Assembly: GCA_001025035.1 (NCBI GenBank)
Contig: LCZK01000010.1
Location: 62,001 to 126,000, forward strand
DNA: 64,000 nucleotides
DNA from: Actinobacteria bacterium IMCC26207
GTDB taxonomy: Bacteria > Actinomycetota > Acidimicrobiia > Acidimicrobiales > Microtrichaceae
Direction: 5' to 3'
The notes beneath the pieces are model-generated. The model had not been told where the DNA came from and did not search any database. It was given only the letters and a program-made list of their open reading frames with translations. The position numbers and the translations under genes are program-made. Below, piece by piece: positions 55,741 through 64,000 of this stretch; position 1 is the stretch's first letter; every line of letters begins with the position of its first letter.

Positions 55741-56603
55741 GCTCTGCTGACAAAGACCAAGATCAATCAGACGATCAATCAGAAGACCCGACTCCAGTCG
55801 CAGCGGACAGCGATGATCTCACTGTGATCAGCCCTAGAATTTCTGGGCTTAAGGCCCTGGCAGTTACTCCTCGCCGCAAAGAGGAACGCCGCTTAGCCGC
55901 AGCCATGCGTGAAGTAATCGAGCTCTTAGTCTCTACGAGTGCTGGTAGCGAGGAGCTTGCTGAAGCAGCAGCGGAACTCGAAGCTCTTGGCGAGCGCCTG
56001 CGAGCCTTTCCCGAGGGCCGCACCTACCTGGGGTTTTCTGAGTCAGCCAATGCCGGGCACGAGATTGCCAGGCTTCACCCTGGCGACCCAGAGTGGAACG
56101 AGGAACTCGCCGACGAGTTGGTCGCTCACGGTGACATGGCCGAAGGTGATCTTCCAGCAGGTGACCCTGAGTGGTATGCATTTTTTGATCACAGCCCCTT
56201 TATCGGCCTTGCCAACCCGCTGTCACCACCAGTGGAGCTTGAATACGCCGGCGACAGAGTGCTGGGCCGTGTCACCTTCGGATCGGCATATGAGGGACCG
56301 CCTGGGTGTGTTCATGGTGGGTACATCGCAGCAGTGTTCGATGAGGTTCTTGGATCTGCCCAATCTCTCTCTGGTACACAGGGAATGACGGCACACTTGG
56401 GGATTGATTACCGACGCCCGACCCCGCTGCATGTTCCCCTTTTGCTTGAGGGGTGGCTGGATCGTCGCGAAGGCCGCAAGATCTATGCCCGAGCCACTCT
56501 GCACGCAGAGGGCGAACTCACCGCTGAGGCCGGGGGACTGTTTATTGCTTTTGACCGCGAGCGATTTACGGCTCTGCTGGATTCTAGGAATAAGGATCGG
56601 TAG
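55737..56603 (+). CDS. PaaI-like hot-dog thioesterase with extended N-terminus
   Basis: The 288-residue protein has a single hot-dog thioesterase domain at about 150-280 with GPPGCVHGGYIAAVFDEVLG (HGG 193-195, Asp202), as in PaaI/HGG thioesterases. The first 145 residues are acidic and helical with no recognised domain, making it about twice the usual length of a PaaI protein. It probably hydrolyses an aryl- or acyl-CoA. It is coupled to xthA by four overlapping bases. Confidence 0.82.
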   Translation: MSSADKDQDQSDDQSEDPTPVAADSDDLTVISPRISGLKALAVTPRRKEERRLAAAMREVIELLVSTSAGSEELAEAAAELEALGERLRAFPEGRTYLGFSESANAGHEIARLHPGDPEWNEELADELVAHGDMAEGDLPAGDPEWYAFFDHSPFIGLANPLSPPVELEYAGDRVLGRVTFGSAYEGPPGCVHGGYIAAVFDEVLGSAQSLSGTQGMTAHLGIDYRRPTPLHVPLLLEGWLDRREGRKIYARATLHAEGELTAEAGGLFIAFDRERFTALLDSRNKDR

Positions 56604-56620
56604 CCCAGCAGCCTTGACTG

Positions 56621-58732
56621 CTAGTTGTCAGCTACGACTTGCAAAAGATCATCGCCGAATCGCTGAGCCTTGACTGCACCAATTCCGTGCAGGGCTAGCA
56701 GTTCTGAGCGGGTCTTCGGCCTAGCTTCTGCAACGGCTCGTAGGGTTGCATCGCTAAAGATCACGAAGGCGGCAACGTCGGCCTCTTTGGCCTGTGCCTT
56801 ACGCCAGGCCCGCAGAGCCTCAAACAATTCGATCTGACTCTCGGGCAGATCTGAGGTTGGCTTCTTGAGCGAGGCGCGTGCAGCTTTTGCTCTTCCGGCT
56901 CCGGCCTGTCGAGGAACCTCGGGTGGAGTTGCTCCTACTGTGTTGGAAATGATGCCGAGCCAAGGTGAGGGCTGGCGGTTGGCTGTACGCGAGCCAAAGG
57001 TTCGGGTCTTGGCCCAGGAGCAGATGAGCTCATCTCGAGCGCGGGTGAGCGCCACATACAACAGGCGCCGCTCCTCATCAAGGTCGTCGGGTGAATCCTT
57101 AGCGTGATGAATCGGGACGAACCCCTCTTCAAGGCCGGCAACGTGCACCACTGACCATTCCAGACCTTTGGCAGCGTGAAAGGTGACGATTTCTACAGCG
57201 TCGCCACCGGAGCGGTCCTCGCCCCGCAGCGCCGAAGTGAGCCAGCCCAGAAATCCAGGAATTCCACCGGTTGGATCGAGTACCGAATACTCGCGCCCAA
57301 GTCGCACCAACTCAGACATGTTGGCAGCGCGTTCCTCGGCCAGATCACCAACTAGTTGTGGCGTAACCGCTGGGGACGTCCGCTGAGCCGAAGTTGTCTG
57401 CTCACCGGCCACCTCGGGAGCCAACCTGCGGATCTCGTCCTCTAAGTCGCCGAGTGCAACCTGCAACGTGGAGGCGCGACGGAATCCGTTTATGGCTTGA
57501 CGCACCTCGGGCTGTTCGAGCAGGTCCCCGCCTCCACGAACTCGATGTGGAATCCGGGCGCTCGTAAACGCCTCAGACATGAGCGCAGCTTGGGCGTTGG
57601 TGCGTACCAGAACGCATTGGCTGTTCCAAGGTGTTCCGGGTGCGTGGTGATCTCGGGCAGATCGAGCAGTGGCCTGTGCCTCGGATAGGGCATCTGCGTA
57701 CTCGCGGACCACTGGTAGCGGTCCGTCAGGCCGATGTGAACGCAACTTGATGGGAACGCTAAAGCCGGCATCGAGCACGGCATTGGCAACTGTGAGTACC
57801 TGCGGAGTTGAGCGGTAGTTGTCCTCGAGTGTGACTGTTGAGCTGGAGGGAAAGTACTGCTCGAAATCGGTCAGATAACGTGCATCTGCACCATTCCAAG
57901 CGTAGATAGCCTGATTCGGGTCGCCAACGGCGCACAGGTCTGACTCGGGGCCGAGCCAAGCAGTCAAGAGTTCGTGCTGTAACGGGTTGACGTCTTGGAA
58001 CTCGTCTACGAATAGATGACGGAACCGCCAGTGACGCGCCGATGCATAGACCGGGTCTGCTGCAAGGTCCCGAGCTGCAAGTCGGAGCAGGTCATCAAAG
58101 TCCACCAAACGCTTGCGTAGCTTTTCTGCCATGAAGCGCTCGTAGATTCCAGCCACGGTGCCAAGCGCTAAGGGTGGCCGACGGCGGGCGACTGCAGCTG
58201 CTGACTCGTAGGTTTCTGGCGTGATTCTTCTTGCTGCTGCCCACTCGATTTCTGCCACCACATCTAGTGGCATATTGCGGTCTTTGGATGACATCAATCT
58301 GGCAACAAATCCCACTTTGCGCTCGAGTAGCTCTGGAGGACGAATGCCGCGCTCCTCCCAGCGTTGGCGAAGCTGCGCATAGGCAATGGAGTGAAAGGTT
58401 CCGGCGTTGATGCCGCCACTCAGGCCCAAGCGCCCAAGTCGTTCGCGCAATTCCCCTGCTGCTTTGCGAGTGAACGTGACTGCTAGCACCCGGTTGGGGT
58501 CGAGGGTGCCCTGTTCGGAGCGATATGCAATGCGATGGGTCAGCACACGAGTCTTGCCCGACCCGGCACCAGCCAAGATGCGAAGGGGGGATGCCTCCGA
58601 TACCACGGCTTGGTGCTGAGCATGATTGAGTCCGCGCAGCAATTTGGCCACAGCAGGGGAGTCAGTGGGGGAGCTAGTAGGGGAGCCAGAAGGGGCTGCT
58701 GCTACGGAGTCTGCTCTTGATGGATTGGTCAT
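56621..58732 (-). CDS. uvrD2: ATP-dependent DNA helicase UvrD2 (SF1 with HRDC domain)
   Basis: The 703-residue SF1A helicase has LRILAGAGSGKTRVLTHRIAY (Walker A), VDEFQDVNPLQ, GDPNQAIYAWNGAD, EDNYRSTPQVL and VALTRARDEL in order. The C-terminus carries an HRDC domain (about 625-700, ending ELLALHGIGAVKAQRFGDDLLQVV), the mark of mycobacterial UvrD2. It unwinds DNA in repair. The N-terminus has a Ser/Pro/Thr-rich stretch (PSGSPTSSPTDSPAV) from simple repeats. Confidence 0.93.
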   Translation of the reverse strand: MTNPSRADSVAAAPSGSPTSSPTDSPAVAKLLRGLNHAQHQAVVSEASPLRILAGAGSGKTRVLTHRIAYRSEQGTLDPNRVLAVTFTRKAAGELRERLGRLGLSGGINAGTFHSIAYAQLRQRWEERGIRPPELLERKVGFVARLMSSKDRNMPLDVVAEIEWAAARRITPETYESAAAVARRRPPLALGTVAGIYERFMAEKLRKRLVDFDDLLRLAARDLAADPVYASARHWRFRHLFVDEFQDVNPLQHELLTAWLGPESDLCAVGDPNQAIYAWNGADARYLTDFEQYFPSSSTVTLEDNYRSTPQVLTVANAVLDAGFSVPIKLRSHRPDGPLPVVREYADALSEAQATARSARDHHAPGTPWNSQCVLVRTNAQAALMSEAFTSARIPHRVRGGGDLLEQPEVRQAINGFRRASTLQVALGDLEDEIRRLAPEVAGEQTTSAQRTSPAVTPQLVGDLAEERAANMSELVRLGREYSVLDPTGGIPGFLGWLTSALRGEDRSGGDAVEIVTFHAAKGLEWSVVHVAGLEEGFVPIHHAKDSPDDLDEERRLLYVALTRARDELICSWAKTRTFGSRTANRQPSPWLGIISNTVGATPPEVPRQAGAGRAKAARASLKKPTSDLPESQIELFEALRAWRKAQAKEADVAAFVIFSDATLRAVAEARPKTRSELLALHGIGAVKAQRFGDDLLQVVADN

Positions 58733-58828
58733 TGCTCACCATGCACGGCACTGACGGTAGCAGCGCCGAGTGACACTCTGGCCGGGCTGTTCCCCCCGAA
58801 ATCTGCCACGGGGCGATAACCTGCCCAT

Positions 58829-59476
58829 GTGCCATTTAGCCAAGACAACCTGCATCGAGAAGAAAAAATTGTGTTGGATCTTCATCCGCACTGGATCATG
58901 CTTGCGAAGGGGGTCGTGATTTTGGTTGCGGCCATCCTGTTTGGCGGATTCGTGAAGTTCGGATGGAAGCCCACAGGGACGATGGGTGACTTTGCCTCGG
59001 GCATGGCGGCGCTGTTTGTGATCGGGGCGCTCTTGTATTTTCTGCAGCGTTGGATTGCCTGGATCTCGACCAACTTTGTGGTGACTACAGATCGCTGTAT
59101 TTACCGAGAAGGGATCATCGCCAAGAAGGGAATCGAGATTCCCCTTGATCGCATCAACACTGTGTTTTTCAATCAGGGGATCATTGACCGCATGGTGGGA
59201 GCGGGAACCCTGACCATTGAGTCTGCAGGTGAGCATGGTGAGCAGACCTTCGAGGATGTTCGCAACCCCATTGGGGTTCAGCAGGAGTTGTACCAGCAGA
59301 TGGAGGACAACGAGAACCGCAAGTTCGACCGTGGGCGAAGTCCAGCAACGCCGCTGTCAGTAGCAGATGAGATTGCCAAACTCGCATCGCTCAGAGATGA
59401 CGGCCACATCACCCATGCCGAGTTCGAGTCACAGAAGGCAGCTCTTCTGGGCCAGCAACCGCCACCGGTTGTCTGA
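58829..59476 (+). CDS. PH-domain membrane protein with SHOCT tail (YdbS/bPH2-like)
   Basis: From GTG at 58829 the 215-residue protein has two membrane segments (HWIMLAKGVVILVAAILFGGFVKF and FASGMAALFVIGALLYFL), then a bacterial PH domain (FVVTTDRCIYREGIIAKKGIEIPLDRINTV...GTLTIESAGEHGEQTF) and a C-terminal SHOCT motif (ADEIAKLASLRDDGHITHAEFESQKAALL). The architecture is common among actinobacteria; its function is not established. It is monocistronic between divergent uvrD2 and convergent galK. Confidence 0.87.
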   Translation: MPFSQDNLHREEKIVLDLHPHWIMLAKGVVILVAAILFGGFVKFGWKPTGTMGDFASGMAALFVIGALLYFLQRWIAWISTNFVVTTDRCIYREGIIAKKGIEIPLDRINTVFFNQGIIDRMVGAGTLTIESAGEHGEQTFEDVRNPIGVQQELYQQMEDNENRKFDRGRSPATPLSVADEIAKLASLRDDGHITHAEFESQKAALLGQQPPPVV

Positions 59477-59491
59477 GTTCTAGCTTGTGGC

Positions 59492-60517
59492 CTAGCTCAG
59501 CCACTCAACCCGGGCACCTGCGCTTGGGCTCACTCGCCAGCCTTCGAGTTCTACCTCGGGGTCTGCCAGCGCCACCACGCAGCCTCCGAAGCCCGCTCCG
59601 GTTACGCGAGCTCCAAAGACTCCGGGAGTTGTGCAGAGCTGCATGACGAGCGAGTTCAGAGTTGGTGTAGAGACCTCGTAGTCATCGCGCAAGGAGGCAT
59701 GACTCTGGAGCATCAGCCGGCCGCATTGATCCAACTCTGAGTTTGCTAGCGCTGCTGCAAATTCCTTGACCCGCTCACATTCGGATTGCACATGCCGAGC
59801 CCGCCGCCGAAGGAGCGGGTCGGCCAAGGCGTTGATGCTGATCATATCTGCCTGCGGGAGAGGCCCAAGCAGTGCAGCAGCAGCTTCGGCCTGAGCCCTG
59901 CGCTCACCGTATGCCGACCCAACCAGCTTGCGCTCCTGCCCACAATGAATAACCCAGAACTGCGCCTCTTCAGGAATTGCGACATTGGTGACTGAGTTGT
60001 CGCTGAAGTTAATGAGCATGGCGTTACCCAAGGTGGCCGAGGTGATGGCCAACTGGTCCATGATTCCACAGGGCACACCACTGGCAAGTTGTTCAGCGCG
60101 TTGGCAGCGAACTGCAATCTCGAACGGAGACCCCGAGTCTCCTAGGGCGAGCGCTGTTGCAACCTCTAGGGCAGCACTCGAGGAGAGTCCGCTACCAAGG
60201 GGAAGCGTTGAACTCACGCGCCCAACAAATCCCAAACGGCTACCAAGCTCTGCAGCTACGCCCGCCACGTATCTCCCCCAACTCGGTGAAGCCAAATGGG
60301 CGTTGCTCGCCGGAAGCGGTAGATCCAAAGTGCCTTCAAGCTGCTCTGAGGTCAGCTCAATTCTTGAGCCGCCGCGAGATGCAGTGATCGTGGTTGCCAG
60401 GTTGATTGCCATAGGCAAGGCAAGACCGCCCATGTAGTCAGTGTGGTCGCCGATCAGGTTGACGCGCCCCGGAGCAATCGCCCGGAACTGTTCGGGCAGA
60501 GGTTGCTTGCTACTCAC
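59492..60517 (-). CDS. galK: Galactokinase GalK
   Basis: The 341-residue GHMP kinase has the galactokinase signature GRVNLIGDHTDYMGG (usual Glu is Asp), the ATP motif LPLGSGLSSSAALEVA, GIMDQLAI with the catalytic aspartate and GARVTGAGFGGCVVAL. It phosphorylates galactose to galactose 1-phosphate. The start overlaps galT's stop by four bases, so both are one operon read in order galT-galK. No galE is near. Confidence 0.93.
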   Translation of the reverse strand: MSSKQPLPEQFRAIAPGRVNLIGDHTDYMGGLALPMAINLATTITASRGGSRIELTSEQLEGTLDLPLPASNAHLASPSWGRYVAGVAAELGSRLGFVGRVSSTLPLGSGLSSSAALEVATALALGDSGSPFEIAVRCQRAEQLASGVPCGIMDQLAITSATLGNAMLINFSDNSVTNVAIPEEAQFWVIHCGQERKLVGSAYGERRAQAEAAAALLGPLPQADMISINALADPLLRRRARHVQSECERVKEFAAALANSELDQCGRLMLQSHASLRDDYEVSTPTLNSLVMQLCTTPGVFGARVTGAGFGGCVVALADPEVELEGWRVSPSAGARVEWLS

Positions 60518-61401
60518 CGAAAGACTTCGGTTCCGTCACAGCCTGCGCATGCTCGGAGTTGCGCTGCGGCATCGGCGGGCTGAACCGGGTTAAAGGTGAT
60601 TCCCGAGCCAAGTTCAGCAGCGGCGACAAAGCGCTGCGTGTGTGCGCTTCGAAGCAAGGGTGTGATGTGCAGGTGTACCCGTGCTGACGGCCAGTCGCCA
60701 TCATCGGTTGGACGTTGATGGATCCACATCATGTAGGGCATCGGCTCGGAGAAGAGTTGGTCAAGTCTTGCTAGGGAGTCGATCAAGACTGCAGCTAGGC
60801 CGGTTCGGTCGCAATCTGAGTCTGTGAGCGATCCCACCTGAGTTCTGGGGGCGATGCGGAGTTCATACGGGTAACTCGCTGCCTCTGGAACCCAACTTAG
60901 CCAGTCGCCCGAGGAAGAGACGAGGAGTTCTGCGGCGATGCTTGAAGGCTCAAGCACGCCGTCATCGAGTTCCTTCTGAGGCACTGGCGGAATGGTGTCA
61001 AAGGCGTAGACCTGACCATGTGGATGCGCAATCGTGGCACCAACCTCGGGTCCGCGATTTTCAAAGATCAAGACATAGTCAACATCTGACCGAGCACCGA
61101 GTGCCGCCGTTCGCTCTGCCCAGAGGTCGACAACTCGCGTCGCTCCAGAAATCCCGAGCGACCAAAACTCTGCAGTGTGGTCTGGGGTATACAGCAGGAG
61201 TTCGCAGCAGTCTTCGGGCAGTGCTGGCCACCGATTGACAAACCAACGAACCTCATAGAGGTCTGGTGCTTCAAGGCCGCCGGGGCAGAACGGGCAGCCG
61301 GTATCAGGAAGATTTGGGCGGCCTTGACGCGAACCGACAATCACCGTTGGCGCGCCGCTCAGAGGGTCGATGCGCAAGTCCGGGCGATCGGGATCGTTCA
61401 T
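60514..61401 (-). CDS. galT: Galactose-1-phosphate uridylyltransferase GalT
   Basis: The 295-residue HIT-superfamily protein has CPFC for zinc near residues 36-39, the active-site HPHGQ (in GATIAHPHGQVYAF) with the nucleotide-binding histidine, and HLHITPLLRS. It exchanges UMP between UDP-glucose and galactose 1-phosphate. It is shorter than E. coli GalT but in the range of actinobacterial forms. It is the first gene of the galT-galK pair. Confidence 0.9.
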   Translation of the reverse strand: MNDPDRPDLRIDPLSGAPTVIVGSRQGRPNLPDTGCPFCPGGLEAPDLYEVRWFVNRWPALPEDCCELLLYTPDHTAEFWSLGISGATRVVDLWAERTAALGARSDVDYVLIFENRGPEVGATIAHPHGQVYAFDTIPPVPQKELDDGVLEPSSIAAELLVSSSGDWLSWVPEAASYPYELRIAPRTQVGSLTDSDCDRTGLAAVLIDSLARLDQLFSEPMPYMMWIHQRPTDDGDWPSARVHLHITPLLRSAHTQRFVAAAELGSGITFNPVQPADAAAQLRACAGCDGTEVFR

Positions 61402-61532
61402 AACAGGTTCGGTGTCCCTTCAGCATCTGAACGCAGCAGGAATGCTGATAACAGAAACTATTCACCTCATCGTTGCGATACCGCAACCCCTCAGCACTTG
61501 ACCAGATGGTCAACTCAGAGAAAACTCACCCG

Positions 61533-62420
61533 ATGGCAACAACATCAGCAAATGGAATTGAGCTGTACTTTGACACCTTTGGTCAGGCTGATCACCCGAG
61601 CTTGCTCTTGGTATCTGGCCTTGGGGCGCAATGTTTGGTGTACGAGGACGAGTTCTGTGAGCAACTCGCAGCCACGAATGTACATGTCATTCGTTACGAC
61701 AATCGCGATGTTGGGCTGTCAACGCATCTTCACGATGTGACTGTGGACGCTATGAGTGCGTTAATCGCTGCCTCAAGCGGGGAGCATGTCGATGCCCCCT
61801 ACACGTTGTCCGATATGGCCGCCGATGGGATGGGCTTGTTGGACTCGCTTGGTGTCAAGCGGGCGGACATCTTTGGCGCCTCGATGGGTGGAATGATCTC
61901 GCAGACAATGGCCATTGAATACCCGGAGCGGGTCAAGAGCCTGACCTCACTGATGTCAACCACAGGTGAGATCGAGGTTGGCGCCCCAGACCCGGACACG
62001 CTCACTGCGTTGTTGTCGGTCATGGTTCCCCAGCAGAATCGGGAAGATAAAATTCAGGGCAGTGTGAACGTGTCACGCGTTATCGGCACGCAGCGCTTGT
62101 TCGACACTGAGCGTGCAACTGCTCGCGCTGCAGTGGCCGTTGATCGCTCGTACGATCCAGAAGGAACCGCTCGCCAACTCGTAGCAATCTTTGCTTCGGG
62201 TTCTCGGGCAGAAGGGTTGTCACAACTCACCGTTCCTACAGTGGTGATGCACGGTGATGAAGACCCCTTGGTGAATATTTCTGGTGGCCTACGCACCGCC
62301 GAATTAGTCCCCGAAGCAGAGTTCCGCTTGCTAGAAGGCATGGGGCACGATCTGCCGTTGGAATACTGGGACCGCATCATTGAAGGCATCACGGTGAGCG
62401 TCGGACGCGCCACACTGTGA
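61533..62420 (+). CDS. Alpha/beta-fold hydrolase
   Basis: The 295-residue protein starts at ATG 61533 (MATTSANGIELYFDTFG); an upstream in-frame ATG at 61506 would add nine residues. It has LLVSGLGAQ (oxyanion strand), RYDNRDVGLS, the nucleophile Ser117 in GASMGG, the aspartate in HGDEDPL and the histidine in EGMGHDLP. It probably hydrolyses an ester or related bond. It is followed 49 bases later by the CaiB/BaiF gene, so a role in acyl-CoA or lipid breakdown is plausible. Confidence 0.85.
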   Translation: MATTSANGIELYFDTFGQADHPSLLLVSGLGAQCLVYEDEFCEQLAATNVHVIRYDNRDVGLSTHLHDVTVDAMSALIAASSGEHVDAPYTLSDMAADGMGLLDSLGVKRADIFGASMGGMISQTMAIEYPERVKSLTSLMSTTGEIEVGAPDPDTLTALLSVMVPQQNREDKIQGSVNVSRVIGTQRLFDTERATARAAVAVDRSYDPEGTARQLVAIFASGSRAEGLSQLTVPTVVMHGDEDPLVNISGGLRTAELVPEAEFRLLEGMGHDLPLEYWDRIIEGITVSVGRATL

Positions 62421-62469
62421 GCCTGCGCATTATTCGCACCCGGGCAACTTGCCCCTCAAAGGAGATCTC

Positions 62470-63633
62470 ATGGGCCCATTATCTGGTCTGAAAATTGTTG
62501 AAGTTGCCGGAATCGGTCCTGCCCCATTTGCAGCGATGATGCTCTCGGATATGGGCGCAGATGTGATCAGAGTCGACCGTCTCGAGAACTCAAACGGTGG
62601 AGATCCGGCAGCTCCTCCCTCTGACATATTCAATCGTGGTCGACGTTCGATTGCGTTGAACCTGAAGTCAGCCGGCGGCCTGAAGACCTTGCTCGATTTG
62701 ATTGGCCAAGCCGATGCAGTCATGGAGGGGTTCCGGCCCGGTGTGGCTGAGCGTTTGGGATTCGGTCCCGAGGTCTGCCAAGAGATCAATCCCAAACTGG
62801 TCTACGGCCGCATGACCGGGTGGGGTCAAGACGGGCCGTATGCGCTCACTGCTGGCCACGACATCAACTACATCGCACTTGCCGGAGTCCTTGCTCACCT
62901 TGGCCGAGAGGGTGAGAAGCCAACGCCGCCGATCAACCTGGTCGGCGACTTCGGTGGCGGAGGGATGCTGCTGGCATTTGGTCTGGTGTGTGCGCTGCTC
63001 GAGGCCGGTCGCTCAGGCCAAGGGCAGGTCGTAGACGCTGCGATGGTGGATGGGTCTGCATCGCTCATGACTATGGTCTGGGGATTCAAAGCCATGGGCA
63101 TGTGGTCTGACGATCGCGGCACAAACCTGTTGGATACGGCCACGCACTTTTATGACACGTACGAATGCGCCGACGGAAACTTCGTTTCGATTGGTTCGAT
63201 CGAACCGCAGTTCTATGCAGAACTCCTCAAGCACACCAACCTTGAGCAGGTATATGTGGATCTCGGAGAGCCGATGCCAACCCAGATGGATAAGGCTAAG
63301 TGGCCAGAGATGAAGGCACATTTGGCGGCCATTTTTGTGACCAAGTCCCGTGACGAGTGGAGCGCCCTGCTCGAAGGCACTGACATCTGTTTTGCCCCTG
63401 TGCTGACCATGGATGAGGCAGCGCAGCATCCTCACAATGTCCATCGAAAGACCTTCGTCGAGGTAGCCGGTATCACCCAGCCAGCGCCATCTCCTCGCTT
63501 TGATCGCACGCCAGGGGAAATTCAACGACCGCCTTCACATCCTGGTCAACACACCGATGAGATTTTGACCGAGTGGCTTGGTGCAGAGAGCCAAGAGATT
63601 GCAGAGTTACGACAAAGCGACTCTGTCGCTTAA
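62470..63633 (+). CDS. CaiB/BaiF CoA-transferase family protein (alpha-methylacyl-CoA racemase-like)
   Basis: The protein has 387 residues from ATG at 62470, which is preceded by a strong ribosome site (aaaggag); the in-frame 62449 start is rejected for that reason. Family features are LSGLKIVEVAGIGPAPFAAMMLSDMGADVIRVD, YGRMTGWGQDGPYALTAGHDINYIALAGVL and NLVGDFGGGGMLLAFGL. The HDINY histidine and the GDFGGG aspartate correspond to the catalytic pair of alpha-methylacyl-CoA racemase, which inverts 2-methyl branches during branched-lipid and sterol side-chain oxidation. A transferase role is possible. Confidence 0.88.
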   Translation: MGPLSGLKIVEVAGIGPAPFAAMMLSDMGADVIRVDRLENSNGGDPAAPPSDIFNRGRRSIALNLKSAGGLKTLLDLIGQADAVMEGFRPGVAERLGFGPEVCQEINPKLVYGRMTGWGQDGPYALTAGHDINYIALAGVLAHLGREGEKPTPPINLVGDFGGGGMLLAFGLVCALLEAGRSGQGQVVDAAMVDGSASLMTMVWGFKAMGMWSDDRGTNLLDTATHFYDTYECADGNFVSIGSIEPQFYAELLKHTNLEQVYVDLGEPMPTQMDKAKWPEMKAHLAAIFVTKSRDEWSALLEGTDICFAPVLTMDEAAQHPHNVHRKTFVEVAGITQPAPSPRFDRTPGEIQRPPSHPGQHTDEILTEWLGAESQEIAELRQSDSVA

Positions 63634-63687
63634 CCGCAAGACAAGTGGCTTAACCGCAAGACAAGTCGCTTAACTGCAAGTCAAGTG
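63628..63687. repeat. 20-bp tandem repeat spanning a stop codon
   Basis: Three 20-bp copies (gcttaaccgcaagacaagtg; the third has two changes) begin in the last codon of the CaiB/BaiF gene, so each copy carries a TAA stop in that frame. The rest of the gap to the next gene shows nothing further. Confidence 0.9.
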
Positions 63688-63772
63688 CCCTAGCTGCAAC
63701 ATAACGTCTCGTTCCGACCCAAATGGCAGTTGGGAATCTGTGCTTGCTTGAGAGCAGCACTAAGTTTGAAAC

Positions 63773-64000
63773 GTGACCACCCTCGTTTGTTTTCATGCCC
63801 ATCCAGATGACGAATGCATCAGCACCGGTGGGGTTATGGCTCGCGCCGCTGCGGCAGGTATTCGGGTCGTCCTAGTAGTTGCAACACGCGGTGAGCGAGG
63901 AGAACCTACGCCTGGAGTACTTGCCGAGGGCGAGCCACTCTGGGAACGCAGGATTTCTGAAAGCTACGCATCTGCAAAGATCTTGGGTGTGCAGCGCGTG
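63773..64000 (+). CDS. PIG-L/LmbE-family deacetylase, 3'-truncated by window end
   Basis: The reading frame starts at GTG 63773 and is open to the window edge (76 codons seen). The N-terminus TLVCFHAHPDDECISTGGVM carries the metal motif AHPDDE of PIG-L enzymes, followed by VVLVVATRGERGEPTPGVL and EGEPLWERRISESYASAKILGV, typical of actinobacterial members. It could be MshB-like or another N-acetylglucosaminyl deacetylase; the rest of the gene is needed to decide. It is the second member of this family in the window besides mca. Confidence 0.85.
   Translation, partial: MTTLVCFHAHPDDECISTGGVMARAAAAGIRVVLVVATRGERGEPTPGVLAEGEPLWERRISESYASAKILGVQRV

Overview
The window is chromosomal DNA of an actinobacterium, most likely an aquatic Acidimicrobiia-type lineage (the class is inferred, not shown). 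Markers for Actinomycetota are a mycothiol conjugate amidase, the non-MutS mismatch endonuclease NucS, a fused E2-E1 2-oxoglutarate enzyme (Kgd), UvrD2 with an HRDC tail, two wax-ester-synthase/DGAT proteins and three F420-type luciferase-like oxidoreductases. I see no phage, transposon, CRISPR array, rRNA or tRNA. Genes are tightly packed and no gene-free stretch exceeds about 260 bases. Three convergent gene pairs overlap at their stop codons.

Layout. 1-5535: a frameshifted thioesterase, a duplicated PhoU/TrkA-C protein, a + strand run mca - GNAT - YdjC deacetylase, and a convergent secreted nuclease. 5542-17945: lipid and acyl-CoA metabolism (thiolase, amidase, thioesterase, two luciferase-like oxidoreductases, acyl-CoA ligase, SDR, WS/DGAT, PAP2 phosphatase, alpha/beta hydrolase), with a small unknown gene at 14660. 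18076-26310: a GGDEF protein with a degenerate EAL domain, a secreted lipase, an MpaB-like oxygenase, an acyl-CoA dehydrogenase and two tandem membrane acyltransferases. 26356-35425: a second lipid block (SDR, acyl-CoA synthetase, acyl-CoA dehydrogenase, luciferase-like oxidoreductase, nitronate monooxygenase, and a geranylgeranyl-reductase-like flavoprotein overlapping a second WS/DGAT). 35517-42191: VanW-type cell-wall protein, nucS, DUF4395, typA, ABC1 kinase. 42196-45909: sulfate activation, a CysQ-like phosphatase divergent from cysDNC. 45958-50348: AlkA-type glycosylase, a zinc-binding-looking small protein, ettA, and an unusual NYN-S1-histone-H1-tail protein. 50498-61401: HAD hydrolase, kgd, xthA, thioesterase, uvrD2, PH-domain membrane protein, galK and galT. 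61533-end: alpha/beta hydrolase, CaiB/BaiF family protein and the start of a PIG-L deacetylase.

Together the genes suggest a heterotroph that takes up and degrades fatty acids and perhaps sterols or other branched or cyclic lipids, stores neutral lipid, uses F420-type flavin chemistry and keeps a mycothiol system. The most unusual items are the NYN-S1-H1-tail fusion, the tandem acyltransferases joined by a 15-bp repeat, the catalytically degenerate EAL domain, and a recurrent pattern of short tandem DNA repeats at or just after gene 3' ends.
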